A stretch of DNA of 64,000 nucleotides from Flavobacteriaceae bacterium (GCA_947483075.1 CANKLE010000006.1:101616-165615), one strand, 5' to 3'. Counted from the stretch's first letter, positions 16,335-27,019 are shown. Translations and numbers: made by a program. The notes: generated from the sequence alone by a model not told the origin.

Positions 16335-16874
16335 TTACTCCAAAGTAAACAAATATTGATTGCCATTATGTTTGGTCATTTTAAACCCAATTTTCTTTAA
16401 TATTGTTACTGAACGTATATTGTTTGAATCACATAAAGCTCCAATTCTATTAATACCTCTTTTTTTCATTGTATTTACAATTGCACCAACTATGCCAGAC
16501 ATTATTCCTCTTCCCCATAATTCTTTATTGAGGAAATATTCAATAAACCAAGTGTCTTTAATATCATAGTCTTTTTCAACTAATGAAGGTGAAATAATAT
16601 CAATTACACCTATCACTTTGTTTATTTTTTTTAATGTTATATAGTGAGTAAAACTTTCCCCCCGGTGATATCTATGTACAACACCATTTAATCGGTCAGA
16701 AACTACTTTTGTTGATTCAACTTTCTTCTCAGGTGTATATATAGTAGTTTCATCATCACTGAAAATTTCATAAATATCTTGAATTAAATCATTTTGCCGA
16801 TTCATATCTTCCTCTCTTAAGGGATGAACTATGAATGTTCCATTATCTAAATTTATTGCATTAAATTGATACAT
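16335..16874 (-). CDS. GNAT family N-acetyltransferase
   Basis: The 179-aa protein fits the RimJ/RimL-like GNAT layout: N-terminal L-R-E-E-D-M, a central beta-hairpin with K-V-I-G-V-I-D, the acetyl-CoA pyrophosphate loop near 117-127 (N-K-E-L-W-G-R-G-I-M-S-G), and the late C-D-S-N-N-I-R-S-V-T-I-L-K-K-I-G-F motif. It probably acetylates a small molecule or a protein N-terminus; the substrate is unknown. First gene inside the left end of the element, with a long AT-rich gap before it. As mobile cargo it could be a toxin-neutralising or resistance acetyltransferase, but nothing in the sequence proves that. Confidence 0.85.
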   Translation of the reverse strand: MYQFNAINLDNGTFIVHPLREEDMNRQNDLIQDIYEIFSDDETTIYTPEKKVESTKVVSDRLNGVVHRYHRGESFTHYITLKKINKVIGVIDIISPSLVEKDYDIKDTWFIEYFLNKELWGRGIMSGIVGAIVNTMKKRGINRIGALCDSNNIRSVTILKKIGFKMTKHNGNQYLFTLE

Positions 16875-17224
16875 ATTAATTGCTTTTATGTTGAAATTTA
16901 CATTTGTATTTTTTAAACCACAAAATTTGGTAGTATACTTAATAAATCAAATTTTACTATTTACTTTTTTTTCAAATAAATTATTATATTAAAAAAATTA
17001 CTTTCTAGCATAACTTATTAATAGGTCATTAATTTATTTTCATTGAAATTAATTACTTCTTCATTTCAATAATAAAAGTATTAATTATTCAAATCAAATA
17101 AATTATAAACTTAAATAACACTTTGAATTATATTAATTAATGCTTTAAAAGGGATTATTAGGTTTAATTTATATTAACTTTTTAACATACTTATACCGTT
17201 AGTAAATCATCTATCATTAAATTT
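16875..17224. other. Very AT-rich gap without gene
   Basis: About 350 bases of almost pure A/T. The only structure I see is an 8-bp inverted repeat ATTGAAAT/ATTTCAAT (17042-17049 and 17063-17070). It may hold the acetyltransferase promoter, but no clean TAnnTTTG was found on the minus strand. Confidence 0.45.
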
Positions 17225-18244
17225 CTAAAAGTATTTTTTTTCTAATCGTTTAATCTTATCTGGCACACTTTTTCTTGAGTCATTGTATGCTAAATCAAAA
17301 GCTTCTTGATAGCTTAATTTAGGCGTCTCTATTTTTGTAAATGAATAAGATTTTGAATAAGATTTTAAATTGATACAACATTCAATTATTTCATTTATTA
17401 TTTCAAGACATTCTTCGGTATAATTTAATATTTGTTCTTCTGTGAATCGTATTACAATAAAATTTTTACTAATAAAATAATCATCTCTATTTTTATCAGT
17501 GTTATCAAAATGTATTGGTTCTTTTGTATCATTAGTATATGGCTCATCTATTTCTAAAACTATAACAACATTACTTTTAACTAATATCAAATCAGGATAA
17601 TAATAAGAATATTTGATAGATTTATAAACTTTTATGTCTGAATACTTAAGTAAATATCTATGAAAGAACTCTTCTGAGATTCCTTTTTTTATTGCATTAT
17701 CTTCGAGTATTTCTAAATTATAAAAAATTTGCTTTCTGATATTTTCAAATATTTTGGTCTTTCGATTATGTCTTTCTCTGTATTGAAATTTTTCAGAATT
17801 AACATTGGAAACCAAGTCGTTATATTTTTTTAAATTTTCAAGGTAAATGGAATATTTTTTTTGGTATTCCACTTCAGATTTTTTCATTTCAATATCATTG
17901 CCTTTAAATCCTACAAATATTGTTAATATTCCAAATAAAATAGAAATTGTAAGTATTGTTGGAAACCAATATGATTTCCAAGTTTCAGGTTTTATGTCAA
18001 AAAAAATGTCTGTTATTAGTAAACAAATAAATCCAATCCCCGCAAAAAAAAAGAAGCCACAACCAATTCCTCTCACTATTATTTTTAATTCCTTATCATC
18101 ACCAATTGTTTTTCTATTCGGTGCTGATGGTCTTTTTACATTTGGATAAACTTCTTCAAATTTCACTTTAGATGAAGAAGCCTGTTTAATATAATCAGGA
18201 AAAATAACAATTGGATAAGTATTGTTGTTATTAAAATTAATCAT
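17225..18244 (-). CDS. Membrane-anchored PD-(D/E)XK nuclease-like protein beside hsdR
   Basis: The 339 aa have two transmembrane segments (about 56-80 and 93-113), a charged coiled-coil stretch (about 118-145), and a C-terminal domain in which Y-P-D-L-I-L (D218) is followed by V-V-I-V-L-E-I-D-E-P-Y (E231, D233), then R253 and V-I-R-F (R266). That order is the layout of DUF559/Vsr-like members of the PD-(D/E)XK fold, with E-x-D in place of E-x-K. It lies 40 bases after the hsdR stop on the same strand with no obvious terminator between, so it may be co-transcribed. A membrane-tethered endonuclease is plausible as an extra defence component; no activity is proven. Confidence 0.6.
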   Translation of the reverse strand: MINFNNNNTYPIVIFPDYIKQASSSKVKFEEVYPNVKRPSAPNRKTIGDDKELKIIVRGIGCGFFFFAGIGFICLLITDIFFDIKPETWKSYWFPTILTISILFGILTIFVGFKGNDIEMKKSEVEYQKKYSIYLENLKKYNDLVSNVNSEKFQYRERHNRKTKIFENIRKQIFYNLEILEDNAIKKGISEEFFHRYLLKYSDIKVYKSIKYSYYYPDLILVKSNVVIVLEIDEPYTNDTKEPIHFDNTDKNRDDYFISKNFIVIRFTEEQILNYTEECLEIINEIIECCINLKSYSKSYSFTKIETPKLSYQEAFDLAYNDSRKSVPDKIKRLEKKYF

Positions 18245-18283
18245 TTTGATGTTTAGGTTAATAAATAAAAAAGTATAATCTTT

Positions 18284-21200
18284 CTAAGGCTCTGCAACCA
18301 TTCCCAACGCATCATTAGTCAAATTATAAGTTGAATTACTTGAAAAGTCACTAGCCAATAGTTTGGCTTGTTCTAAAACCGTTTCTGTTGCCTTCAACTC
18401 CATATCCGGAGGATATCCGTGTTTACGAAGTATCTTCTTAACTGCAAGCCTCATCTTAGCTTGCACATTTTCACGTACCGTCCAATCTATTGATGTATTT
18501 CTTCTAATGGTATCTACTAATTCTCTTGCAATATGCCTTAGGATTTCATCTCCCAATACAGCAACTGAGTTGTCGTTTACTTCTAACGCAGAATAAAACG
18601 CATACTCTCTAAAATCAAGACCTAAATCCTCACCACGACGGTCTGCCTCTTTTATTTCTTTGGCAAGTCGTATCATTTCATCAATTACTTGTGCTGAAGT
18701 AATTAAATTGTTTTGATAGCTTTTAACTGAACTATCTAACATCTCAGAGAATTTTTTGGACTGGACTAAGTTGACTTTGGTTCTTGTTTTTATTTCTCCC
18801 TTCAATAATTTCTTCAATAATTCTAATGCCAAATTTTTGTGTGTCATTCCTTTAACCTCTGCCAAAAATTCATCGGAAAGTATGGAAATGTCCGGTTTCT
18901 TAATACCAGCCGCATCAAAGATGTCAATCACCTCATCAGAAACTATTGCATCGGAAAGTATTTGTTTAATTGCTGTTTCAATCTCTTCATCTGATTTACC
19001 CTTACCACTTTGGGTAACCTTAACGATACGTGCTTTGATTGCTTGAAACAATCCAACTTCATCTCTGATATCAATTGTATAAGGGTGTGGTACTGAAATT
19101 GCGAATGATTTGGTCAGTTCGGTTACGGCATTAATAAATCTATCTTTCCCGTTCTCTAATCCCAACACATAGTTAGCGCCTTGAATAGGGAAGTATAGTT
19201 TCTCTTTTGGTGTCATTGAGAAGAATGATTTGTAGTTCAATCCCTTCTGAACTGTTTTGTCTGTTGGTTGTTCTGAGAACATTTGTGCTACAACTTCATA
19301 TTTCCCCATCATAACCGATGCGGCTTCATCTTGGTCAAAAGCAGGTTTCCCTTTACCACCACTATCGGTATACAATGCCAATGCACGTTTCAAATCATTT
19401 GCAATACCTATATAATCAACGACTAAACCACCTTCTTTGTCTTTGTATACTCTATTGACCCTTGCGATGGCTTGCATCAAATTATGACCTTGCATTGGTT
19501 TGTCAATGTATAAGGTGTGCATTGATGGCGCATCAAATCCTGTCAACCACATATCACGTACGATTGCGATTTTTAATTTGTCTTTCGGGTCTTTCAATCG
19601 TTCACCTAACGCTTTTCTTTTTGCTTTGTTTCTAACGTGTGGTTGGAAACTTAAAGGGTCGGATGACGAACCGGTCATAACAACTTTGATTGTTCCATCT
19701 GCATCGTCATCACTGTGCCAATCAGGTCTTATCTTGATAATTTGAGTATACAGGTCAACACATATTCTTCGGCTCATACACACAATCATCGCCTTCCCGT
19801 CAAGGACATCATTACGAGATTCAAAGTGTTTTACAATATCATTAGCAATCAATTCTAATCGGTGCTCATTTCCAACGATTGCCTCTAATCTTCCCCATTT
19901 AGACATCAAACTTTGTTTATCTGATAGTTCTTCATTCTCGGTTAGTTCTTCAAACTCGGCATCCACTCTTGGTTTTTCTTCTTCCTTGAGATTGATTTTT
20001 GCTAATCTATTTTCATAGAAGATTCTAACTGTTGCACCATCTTCAACGGCTTGTTGAATATCGTACACATCAATATATTCTCCAAATACTGCTTGGGTGT
20101 TCTTGTCGGTATTTTCAACAGGGGTGCCTGTAAAGCCTATAAAACTTGCCTTTGGTAACGCATCTCTCATATGTTTGGCAAACCCGTCCATAAAGTCGTA
20201 TTGACTTCTGTGTGCTTCGTCCGCAATTACAACAATATTTCTTCTGTCTGATAACTGTTCAAATTGACCCTTGATGTTTTTGGTTTTACCTTCTCCAATA
20301 TCAATCTTATCAATAATTTCGGGAAGGAACTTTTGAATGGTGGTAAATACAATCCCCCCCGATGTAACACTTAATTTCTTTTTAAGGTCATCACGATTTT
20401 CTGCTTGTACCGGTGTCTGACGAAGTAAGTCCTGACTTTGAGAAAAAGTATCAAACAATTGGTCATCTAAGTCGTTTCTATCGGTTAAGATTACAAGTGT
20501 TGGGTTGTTTAATGCTAATACTAATTTACCGGCATAAAACACCATACTTAAACTCTTTCCACTTCCTTGTGTGTGCCAAATAACTCCCGCTCTTTGGTCA
20601 CCATTAAGTGCTGTTGCTACTTTGGTCGTTTCAACTGCTTTATTCACAGCGAAGTATTGATGGTAACGAGGAACAATCTTCGTTATTTGTTCCTTATTTT
20701 GATGAAAAATAATATAATGTCTAATCAGGTCAGGAAGCACATTTTTGTTCAACATACCCTTTGCCATTACCTCCATTTGGGGCATATTCTCATCTGCTAC
20801 CATTTTTCCATCAATGGATTTCCAAGGCACAAAAAATTGCTTAGGAGAAGTTAAAGAACCATACAACGCATCCCAACCATCAGAGATGATTAACAAGGCA
20901 TTGTATAAGAATAAAGACGAAATGGTTTGTTTATAAGTTTGCAGTTGGTTGAAGGCTGAATGAATAGTAGCATTTTCATCGACCGCATTTTTTAATTCAA
21001 TAACAACCAAAGGAAGACCGTTTACGAACAATATTAAGTCCGGTCGTTTATTAACGTTATTTTCAATTATAGTAAATTGGTTCACCACCAAAAACTCATT
21101 ATTGGTTGGGTTCTCATAATCTATTAACCATACTTTATCTCCAACAATTCTATCACCTTTTCTATATTCCACATCCACACCATCGGTTAGGTATTTGTGT

Positions 21201-21463
21201 ACCTGATAGTTGTTTTGGAATAGGTTGGGACTGTCGGTTCTCAATACTTTTTTTACTGCTTCCTCTTGTGCCTCATAAGGAACATTTGGATTAAGTTTAG
21301 AGATTGCGTTATGTAATCTGTTTTTTAGTACCACTTCATTGTACTCCCGTTCTTGAGCCGTTCCTTCAGGTGAAATATCAGCTCCGTTGACATAGGAATA
21401 CCCTAATTCAATGAACTCTTGAATGATGATTTGTTCTATATGGTCTTCGGATATTACTGCCAT
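18284..21463 (-). CDS. hsdR: Type I restriction enzyme R subunit, HsdR
   Basis: ATP-dependent translocase and nuclease of a type I restriction-modification system that cuts unmodified DNA. The 1059 aa are full length. The N-terminal nuclease has D142 (R-P-D-L-I-L-F) and E156-x-K158 (V-I-E-L-K). The SF2 helicase motor follows, with Walker A G-S-G-K-S, the D-E-A-H box, F-T-G-T-P, and later R-V-N-R. A C-terminal helical region probably docks HsdM. The ATG overlaps the hsdS stop by one base (TAATG, 21461-21465). All key residues seen are intact, so the subunit looks functional. Confidence 0.96.
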   Translation of the reverse strand: MAVISEDHIEQIIIQEFIELGYSYVNGADISPEGTAQEREYNEVVLKNRLHNAISKLNPNVPYEAQEEAVKKVLRTDSPNLFQNNYQVHKYLTDGVDVEYRKGDRIVGDKVWLIDYENPTNNEFLVVNQFTIIENNVNKRPDLILFVNGLPLVVIELKNAVDENATIHSAFNQLQTYKQTISSLFLYNALLIISDGWDALYGSLTSPKQFFVPWKSIDGKMVADENMPQMEVMAKGMLNKNVLPDLIRHYIIFHQNKEQITKIVPRYHQYFAVNKAVETTKVATALNGDQRAGVIWHTQGSGKSLSMVFYAGKLVLALNNPTLVILTDRNDLDDQLFDTFSQSQDLLRQTPVQAENRDDLKKKLSVTSGGIVFTTIQKFLPEIIDKIDIGEGKTKNIKGQFEQLSDRRNIVVIADEAHRSQYDFMDGFAKHMRDALPKASFIGFTGTPVENTDKNTQAVFGEYIDVYDIQQAVEDGATVRIFYENRLAKINLKEEEKPRVDAEFEELTENEELSDKQSLMSKWGRLEAIVGNEHRLELIANDIVKHFESRNDVLDGKAMIVCMSRRICVDLYTQIIKIRPDWHSDDDADGTIKVVMTGSSSDPLSFQPHVRNKAKRKALGERLKDPKDKLKIAIVRDMWLTGFDAPSMHTLYIDKPMQGHNLMQAIARVNRVYKDKEGGLVVDYIGIANDLKRALALYTDSGGKGKPAFDQDEAASVMMGKYEVVAQMFSEQPTDKTVQKGLNYKSFFSMTPKEKLYFPIQGANYVLGLENGKDRFINAVTELTKSFAISVPHPYTIDIRDEVGLFQAIKARIVKVTQSGKGKSDEEIETAIKQILSDAIVSDEVIDIFDAAGIKKPDISILSDEFLAEVKGMTHKNLALELLKKLLKGEIKTRTKVNLVQSKKFSEMLDSSVKSYQNNLITSAQVIDEMIRLAKEIKEADRRGEDLGLDFREYAFYSALEVNDNSVAVLGDEILRHIARELVDTIRRNTSIDWTVRENVQAKMRLAVKKILRKHGYPPDMELKATETVLEQAKLLASDFSSNSTYNLTNDALGMVAEP

Positions 21464-22737
21464 TAGTTGTTGATTTCGTTAATTTCTAATTCACCGGAGA
21501 TTAGTTTAGTGAGTAAAGTATCTCTGAGATTTGTTAATTCTTGATTTTCGTTTTTGTTTTTTGAAATGGAAGTATAAATATCATTTGCAATTAAAGTAAA
21601 TTTCGATTCTGTTAATTCATCTGGCAAAACAATATTCAAATTGTTTAAAGCTGAAATTGTTAATGCTTGCTGTGTACTACCTATACAGACTTCTTTTATA
21701 TAGTTCTGTGTGTTTTTACTTCTTAACCAAGTGAAGATGTAATATGGAGATAAATAACTTATATAATCTTTTATCCAAGTAATATTTCCATCTTTAAAAT
21801 AAAAGTTGAAATCGTCGTTTACCAAATAAGTATTTCCAATTGTACCAACGGAAGTAATTAATATATCTCCAATTTTAGGTGACCCAAATTTTGATTTTAT
21901 TTCATTATATCTTTCTTCCGAGATGAATAATTCAGAAGAAATTTTGTTACTTTTATCTAATTCCGTTATTTCTTTTCCCCTAAAAAAAGGGATTCCTTCG
22001 TTAACGTATTCTTCACTGAATATTCTCTTACTTGAACTTATTATTGTAACCTTTGATAATTTATTCACCTCCCATCCCTTCGGAATCTCACCCAATTCAC
22101 TAACCATCATTTCACCACAGGATGATTTATAAGGTTCTCCATTTTCATTAGGAAACTCAAAATCAATGAACCATTGTTTGAAAAGAGTTTGTGCAAGCGT
22201 TTCTAATTCTTGATTTATTTTATTGTTGAGTTCAATTTTATCGTCAAGAGAAGATAGTATTTCTGCGATTGCGGTTTGGGTTGGAAGGTCGGGTAATGAA
22301 AACTTCAAATTCTTTACTACGCTTCCTGAAATTTCAGCAAAAGTTGTTCCTGTCCCAAGTCCTTTTATTCTTTCAACATTAGATTTTATTAAGTAATAAA
22401 CAAAATTATAATCTGCCTTTTCAGGGTTAATTACTAAACTCTTAAAACCTTGATTTGTACATACCTCTTTTTCTGCGATAGCAAGATATCCTATAGGTGC
22501 TCTTGATGTTAGTAGAATTGAATTCTTAGGCAATATTCTTGCTGAGGAGTTTTTAAGTCCTAATTCCGTTATGTTTCTTTCTCCTCTCAAAATAAACCTC
22601 TTTTTATAATTTGTTAAGTCACGAGGAGTTATCCAAGAAATTTCACCACCATAATAGGAATCTTCTTTAGTTGATGGTGTTCCACCGCCAATAACTTCAC
22701 AAAAATCTTCAATTTTTAATTCTTTCCACTCACTCAT
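21463..22737 (-). CDS. hsdS: Type I restriction specificity subunit, HsdS
   Basis: DNA-recognition subunit that sets the target for both methylation and cutting. The 424 aa contain two target-recognition domains: the first from W-K-E-L-K-I-E-D-F to about residue 155, the second from about residue 215 after G-E-I-P-K-G-W-E. Each is followed by a conserved helical spacer ([18 protein letters not shown] and, near the end, a related helix). Start overlaps the hsdM stop by four bases (ATGA, 22734-22737). I saw no inverted partial hsdS copies nearby, so no sign of a shufflon. Target sequence not predictable by eye. Confidence 0.94.
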   Translation of the reverse strand: MSEWKELKIEDFCEVIGGGTPSTKEDSYYGGEISWITPRDLTNYKKRFILRGERNITELGLKNSSARILPKNSILLTSRAPIGYLAIAEKEVCTNQGFKSLVINPEKADYNFVYYLIKSNVERIKGLGTGTTFAEISGSVVKNLKFSLPDLPTQTAIAEILSSLDDKIELNNKINQELETLAQTLFKQWFIDFEFPNENGEPYKSSCGEMMVSELGEIPKGWEVNKLSKVTIISSSKRIFSEEYVNEGIPFFRGKEITELDKSNKISSELFISEERYNEIKSKFGSPKIGDILITSVGTIGNTYLVNDDFNFYFKDGNITWIKDYISYLSPYYIFTWLRSKNTQNYIKEVCIGSTQQALTISALNNLNIVLPDELTESKFTLIANDIYTSISKNKNENQELTNLRDTLLTKLISGELEINEINN

Positions 22738-24242
22738 AACTCAATCCCCACTTTTTTAAGGTTAAGTTTAATGCGTTCTTGAAGTTCTATTGATTGTTCA
22801 AAATGAGATTTTAGGTTATCTGATATCACGGCAACTTTATCTTCAAATGATATTCCATCGTCTTCTATGTCTTCCGTACCAACATAACGACCTGGCGTTA
22901 GAACAAAGTTGTTTTCTTCAACTTCTTTTAATGTTGCTGATTTACAGAACCCTTGAATGTCCTCATAATTTCCATCTTTACTTCTCCAATTGTGGTATAC
23001 CTCAGAAATTTTAGCAATGTCTTCATCGGTAAATGCTTTATTCTTTCTTGATACTAATGCCCCTGATTTACGAGCATCAATAAACAGGATTTCATTTTTA
23101 CGGTTTCTGAATTTACCGTTGGTTCTATTGCGTGCCAAAAAGAACAAACAAGCCGGAATCTGAGTATTAAAAAACAATTGAGTTGGTAGGGCAACCATAC
23201 AGTCCACTACACCATCTAAAATCATATTTTTTCTTATCTCATTCTCTCCACCTGAATTTGAGGTCATCGCACCATTAGCCAATACAATACCGGCAATTCC
23301 ATTAGGACTTAGTTTGTTTATCACCAATTGTAACCAACCATAGTTTGCATTACTTGTGGGTGGTACACCATACTTCCACATATGAGAATCCTGTAATGAT
23401 TCACCACCATAATCAGAAATATTAAATGGAGGATTCATAATTGCATAATCCACCTGAAGGTCTTTGTGTCTATCGTTATGAAAGGTATCACCCAATTCAA
23501 TCTTGGCATCAATCCCACGAATAGCAAGGTTCATCTTTGCCAACTTGTAAGTAGTTGGGTTACTCTCCTGACCATATACGGAGATATCATCTAATCTTCC
23601 ACCGTGAGCATCAATAAATTTTTCACTTTGAACGAACATACCACCTGAACCGCAACATCCGTCATAGATTCTTCCGTTGTATGGTTCTAACATCTCAACT
23701 AATAATTTTACAATAGATTCAGGTGTGTAAAACTGTCCTCCTCTTTTTCCCTCTGCATCGGCAAACATTCCCAAGAAGTATTCATAAACTCGACCCAATA
23801 AATCTTTGCTATTCTGACCCGGCTCATTGAATCCAATATTACCTATCAAGTCAATCAATTCACCTAAACGTTTTTTGTCTAATGCTGGACGAGCATAATC
23901 TTTCGGAAGAACTCCTTTCAGGTTAGGGTTTTCTTTTTCAATGGCATCCATCGCATCGTCAATATCCTTTCCAATTGTTGGAAGTTTTGCTCTTTCGTAT
24001 TGTAGGTATTTCCAACGTGCAGTGGGTGGTACGAAAAACACATTCTCTGCCAAGTATTCATCTTTGTCTTCTTCATCAGATAATTTATCTCCCTGTAATT
24101 TTGAATGTAGTTCTTCAAAACTATCGGAGATGTATTTTAGGAATATTAACCCTAACACGATATGTTTATATTCTGCCGCATCCATATTGTTGCGGAGTTT
24201 ATCTGCAGTTGCCCAAAGGGTCTTTTCTAAATCTTGAATCAT
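22734..24242 (-). CDS. hsdM: Type I restriction methyltransferase subunit, HsdM
   Basis: N6-adenine methyltransferase subunit that protects host DNA as part of the M2S and R2M2S complexes. The 502 aa have the N-terminal helical domain, the SAM-binding motif [11 protein letters not shown], and catalytic motif IV N-P-P-F-N. Both are intact. It is the first hsd gene of the operon, 16 bases after the DUF262-HNH gene, so HsdM would be made before HsdR, as expected for safe establishment of the system in a new host. Confidence 0.96.
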   Translation of the reverse strand: MIQDLEKTLWATADKLRNNMDAAEYKHIVLGLIFLKYISDSFEELHSKLQGDKLSDEEDKDEYLAENVFFVPPTARWKYLQYERAKLPTIGKDIDDAMDAIEKENPNLKGVLPKDYARPALDKKRLGELIDLIGNIGFNEPGQNSKDLLGRVYEYFLGMFADAEGKRGGQFYTPESIVKLLVEMLEPYNGRIYDGCCGSGGMFVQSEKFIDAHGGRLDDISVYGQESNPTTYKLAKMNLAIRGIDAKIELGDTFHNDRHKDLQVDYAIMNPPFNISDYGGESLQDSHMWKYGVPPTSNANYGWLQLVINKLSPNGIAGIVLANGAMTSNSGGENEIRKNMILDGVVDCMVALPTQLFFNTQIPACLFFLARNRTNGKFRNRKNEILFIDARKSGALVSRKNKAFTDEDIAKISEVYHNWRSKDGNYEDIQGFCKSATLKEVEENNFVLTPGRYVGTEDIEDDGISFEDKVAVISDNLKSHFEQSIELQERIKLNLKKVGIEL

Positions 24243-24258
24243 TAGGGGTTAGTTTAGT

Positions 24259-25620
24259 TTATTGGTCTGCCATTTTATCGCTCTTAGCTCTATTAAAATA
24301 TCTAAGTACTAATTGAGCATTTGATATTTCAGTTTTCCCTCCTTTAGAGTAGGGTACAATATGGTCAACCTCAGAATCCTCAATTGCTAATATCTTTTGT
24401 TTGGATATTGCACAATAAGGGTTGTCCTTGAAAAGCTGTTCTTTAACCGAATATGAAAATGTTCTATGAGAATATTGTGGGTCACCAATTATTGATTCTA
24501 ACATATCCATATAAGTTCTAAATCGTTTCTTAAGAACATCTGTATCGGAAGTTTGCAAAGTTATCTGTTCCTTGAATTGTTGATTGTTTATCATTAAGTC
24601 AAGTAAACCTTCTCTTATTAAATCTGCCTTTGCTAATACATCATTTTTACTGTAATTAACAAATCCAACCATTTGAACATCATAAAGAGCCATATTTATT
24701 TGGGTCTCTCCCCATTTTCCAGGCGCACCATTTTCTCCCGGCATATATCTTCTAAAAGCCATATCACCAAAAACCACTTTCACGAGGTCTAAACAATGCT
24801 CAAATCTTGCTTTGTACTCTTTTACTTTATTTGGTGAAAGTTCTCTATTATCGCGCAATTCTTTATTGGAGAATTGCTTCATTGAAGATTTATAGTTGAT
24901 ATATGACTTTTCAGACAGAGCAAAAAATCGTAAAATCATCCCTCTATAAATCATTCTTTTCTTAAAGTTATCTTTTTTTACCAAGCCGTGAAAAACCGAG
25001 TTTTCGCTTAATTCAGCAAGTAGTTCAATGTAATTTCCTCTGTAAACAGTATTTCTAATTTCGTCCTCATTTAATTTAGTTGAACCGGTATTCAATCTTT
25101 CAAAAATTTCAAACTTTATATCAGGGTTTGATTCTTTTTTGATAATGATTGAGTGTATCGTGGTACTTCTTATTTTCTTTTGAAGTTCACTGTCTAAATC
25201 AACAAATAATTTTCGGTTTAATTCAGATAGTACTTTTAGACCTGATAATTTGAATGGTCTTGAGTCTGGAAATTTACCTTCAAGAAATGATAAAAAAGAT
25301 GTTAACCTTTGTTGACCATCAATAACAGAAAAACTTCCATCTTGTTCCTCTGCTAAGTAAACCACAGGAATTGGCACATCTAATAGTATAGATTCAATAA
25401 GTTTACTTGCAATTAAATCGGTGGCAACAAAGTTTCTTTGATAAATTGGTTGTAGTATAAGTTCCCCATCATTTTTCATTGTTAAAAATTCTCTGATAGA
25501 AAAATCTTTTGCTTGCCATATAATCTTTCTTTGACCTGCTTCAACATCCAATTCTACATCATCTTCAATGACAGCATCAATTTCTAATTCTTCTTCGTGT
25601 GTTAAATAATTTTCTTCCAT
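24259..25620 (-). CDS. DUF262 / HNH endonuclease-like protein embedded in the type I operon
   Basis: The 453-aa protein has an N-terminal DUF262 (ParB-like, GmrS-type) domain with the nucleotide-handling motif D101-G-Q-Q-R105, a central helical part, and a C-terminal HNH nuclease: C403, D419-H420-I-V-P-Y-S-K-G-G, N-A-Q-L and F-N-R-A-K. This is the layout of GmrSD-like type IV restriction enzymes and related standalone defence proteins. It lies between the XRE regulator (8 bases upstream) and hsdM (16 bases downstream), all on the minus strand, so it is co-expressed with HsdMSR. It may cut modified phage DNA that the type I enzyme cannot; that is inference from the family. Confidence 0.85.
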   Translation of the reverse strand: MEENYLTHEEELEIDAVIEDDVELDVEAGQRKIIWQAKDFSIREFLTMKNDGELILQPIYQRNFVATDLIASKLIESILLDVPIPVVYLAEEQDGSFSVIDGQQRLTSFLSFLEGKFPDSRPFKLSGLKVLSELNRKLFVDLDSELQKKIRSTTIHSIIIKKESNPDIKFEIFERLNTGSTKLNEDEIRNTVYRGNYIELLAELSENSVFHGLVKKDNFKKRMIYRGMILRFFALSEKSYINYKSSMKQFSNKELRDNRELSPNKVKEYKARFEHCLDLVKVVFGDMAFRRYMPGENGAPGKWGETQINMALYDVQMVGFVNYSKNDVLAKADLIREGLLDLMINNQQFKEQITLQTSDTDVLKKRFRTYMDMLESIIGDPQYSHRTFSYSVKEQLFKDNPYCAISKQKILAIEDSEVDHIVPYSKGGKTEISNAQLVLRYFNRAKSDKMADQ

Positions 25621-25628
25621 TTCTGATA

Positions 25629-25826
25629 TTAGTTTTCTATAATTAAATCGGCAATTTTGACCTTCAATGTTTTTGCAATCAATCCAAGTGTTTCAACACT
25701 CGGCATTGTTTGATTACTACACCAATACGATACAGTAACCTTTGACACCCCTATTTGAATAGCGAGGTCTTTTTGGTGCATCTTTTTTTCTTTGATTACT
25801 TCTTTGAGTCGGAGTTCAACAGCCAT
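25629..25826 (-). CDS. XRE-family HTH regulator leading the restriction operon
   Basis: The 65 aa are essentially one Cro/C1-type helix-turn-helix: L-K-E-V-I-K-E-K-K-M-H-Q-K-D-L-A-I-Q-I-G-V-S-K-V-T-V-S-Y-W split as scaffold helix, helix 2 (Q-K-D-L-A) and recognition helix (S-K-V-T-V-S-Y-W), followed by the usual P-S-V-E-T-L core. Small enough to be a C-protein-like controller. As the first gene of the restriction operon, with a perfect inverted repeat just upstream, it probably represses its own operon and delays restriction after entry. Confidence 0.88.
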   Translation of the reverse strand: MAVELRLKEVIKEKKMHQKDLAIQIGVSKVTVSYWCSNQTMPSVETLGLIAKTLKVKIADLIIEN

Positions 25827-25844
25827 AATATTATTTGTTAAGGG

Positions 25845-25873
25845 TTAAAGTTAAGGTAAAATTTTAACTTTAA
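25845..25873. promoter_or_regulatory. Perfect 10-bp inverted repeat, candidate XRE operator
   Basis: TTAAAGTTAA (25845-25854) and TTAACTTTAA (25864-25873) are exact reverse complements with a 9-base spacer, so their centres are 19 bases apart, close to two helical turns. They lie 18-47 bases upstream of the regulator start, where the promoter should be. This geometry suits binding of an XRE dimer pair. Confidence 0.6.
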
Positions 25874-26347
25874 TAAAATAGATTACAATAAGCATCTTTT
25901 TTGAGTTGTAAAGTTTTTATTAATCCCATTGTTTATTGGGAAAGCCGGACTTAAACAAAAAAATATTCAAAAAACTTTCATTTCAGATTTGACTCTAAAT
26001 TTTTAATTACCTATTCATTTCACATAACGAATTAGTAATCATAAAAAACAGCACCATTGCTTGAAATTTACAGTAAGATTTAATGCTTGGAAGAAAAAAC
26101 ACATATTATCTAGAACGAGCTTAAATTGCCTAAAATTAGCACTTTAGATAGCGCACAATGAAAATAACCGCTCTAGTTTTGTGCCAGAATTTAAGTAGCT
26201 ACAAATTCAAAAAAAGAAAAAAAAGTTAAAGTTTCATTCCGGATTTGACTTTAAAATTTATTTCAATTATGATTTAACAGAACAAGTAAAAAAGGGTTAC
26301 GGTTCCTCTCCTTTGTTAAGTAGGAACCAAATTTTAAAATTAAAAAA
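25874..26347. other. Gap between divergent restriction operon and small plus-strand genes
   Basis: No gene seen. It contains two similar copies of a short stretch around CAGATTTGACTCTAAATTT (about 25979-26003) and GGATTTGACTTTAAAATTT (about 26240-26259). A hairpin GGTTCCT (26301-26307) / AGGAACC (26322-26328) lies 20 bases before the next gene and could control its leader. Confidence 0.45.
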
Positions 26348-26623
26348 ATGAATTTAAATTCTTATGTAACAGTAGGAGTAAATTGGTTGAGTCCAATTAT
26401 CCTTCAAAAGTCAATAATTAAAGGAGTCTTAAACTTAACATTAAAAGACCCAAAGTCCTCTCAAATTTACAAAGTCAATATTTCAAAAATTGGGAAAACC
26501 AAATATCGATATGAAGATGTTGGAATGTTCGTGAGATTTTTTTCTGATTTGGATTATCTCTTATGGGAATTTGAATTTCCAAAAGATTTAAAAAAGACAA
26601 TTGAGAAATTGCCGATTGTTTAA
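26348..26623 (+). CDS. Hypothetical protein (91 aa)
   Basis: Family not recognised. A small, basic, aromatic-rich soluble protein (S-D-L-D-Y-L-L-W-E-F-E-F-P-K-D-L-K-K) with no signal peptide or TM. It is the first of three short plus-strand frames opposite the restriction operon; the others start at 26735 and 27020. Codon use is AT-rich like the rest of the element. A cluster of tiny genes next to a restriction system could be anti-restriction, toxin-antitoxin or regulatory, but no motif supports one choice. Confidence 0.6.
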   Translation: MNLNSYVTVGVNWLSPIILQKSIIKGVLNLTLKDPKSSQIYKVNISKIGKTKYRYEDVGMFVRFFSDLDYLLWEFEFPKDLKKTIEKLPIV

Positions 26624-26646
26624 TAAATTAAAAGGATAAAAATAAA

Positions 26647-26700
26647 ATGAGAACACCAAAAACAAACTCTGACTTTTTAAAAAAATACTATAATTTTTAA
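26647..26700 (+). CDS. Possible micro-ORF (17 aa)
   Basis: ATG at 26647 preceded by an A/G-rich AAAAGGATAAAAATAAA leader, ending TAA at 26698-26700. The peptide is M-R-T-P-K-T-N-S-D-F-L-K-K-Y-Y-N-F. It could be the truncated start of a lost gene or a leader peptide. Very weak. Confidence 0.2.
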   Translation: MRTPKTNSDFLKKYYNF

Positions 26701-26734
26701 AAATTAGAAGTTTAATTATAAAAAAAAGAAAAAA

Positions 26735-26983
26735 ATGAGAGAAATGAATTTTACAATTGATATAAGTTCTGCGATAGATATATCAATTAGAGTTGTTGAT
26801 GAAAAATTATTTACTGAAAAATATGATGAATATATTTTAGAAAAAGGTGATTTTTTATTTTTAGATGATTTGACTGGAGAACATTTTAAAAATTGTGTTG
26901 AAGTTGTTCAAAAAGATAATGGATTTTATGAAGAAAATATAGATGAATATTACGATGTGATTGATGAGTTTCTCGGAAGATAA
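26735..26983 (+). CDS. Hypothetical acidic protein (82 aa)
   Basis: Not recognised. Strongly acidic (many D and E, ending Y-Y-D-V-I-D-E-F-L-G-R), no signal or TM. Small acidic proteins on mobile elements are sometimes DNA mimics that inhibit restriction enzymes; the charge fits but there is no sequence proof. Preceded by an A/G-rich run typical of AT-rich Bacteroidota leaders. Confidence 0.6.
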   Translation: MREMNFTIDISSAIDISIRVVDEKLFTEKYDEYILEKGDFLFLDDLTGEHFKNCVEVVQKDNGFYEENIDEYYDVIDEFLGR

Positions 26984-27019
26984 ATTAACTTTTAATGTTA
27001 TATAAAATATAAACAAAAA

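Noticed and set aside
17847..18149. Plus-strand open frame opposite the membrane nuclease-like gene
   Set aside because: Shadow frame of the 339-aa gene with hydrophobic bias caused by its TM codons.
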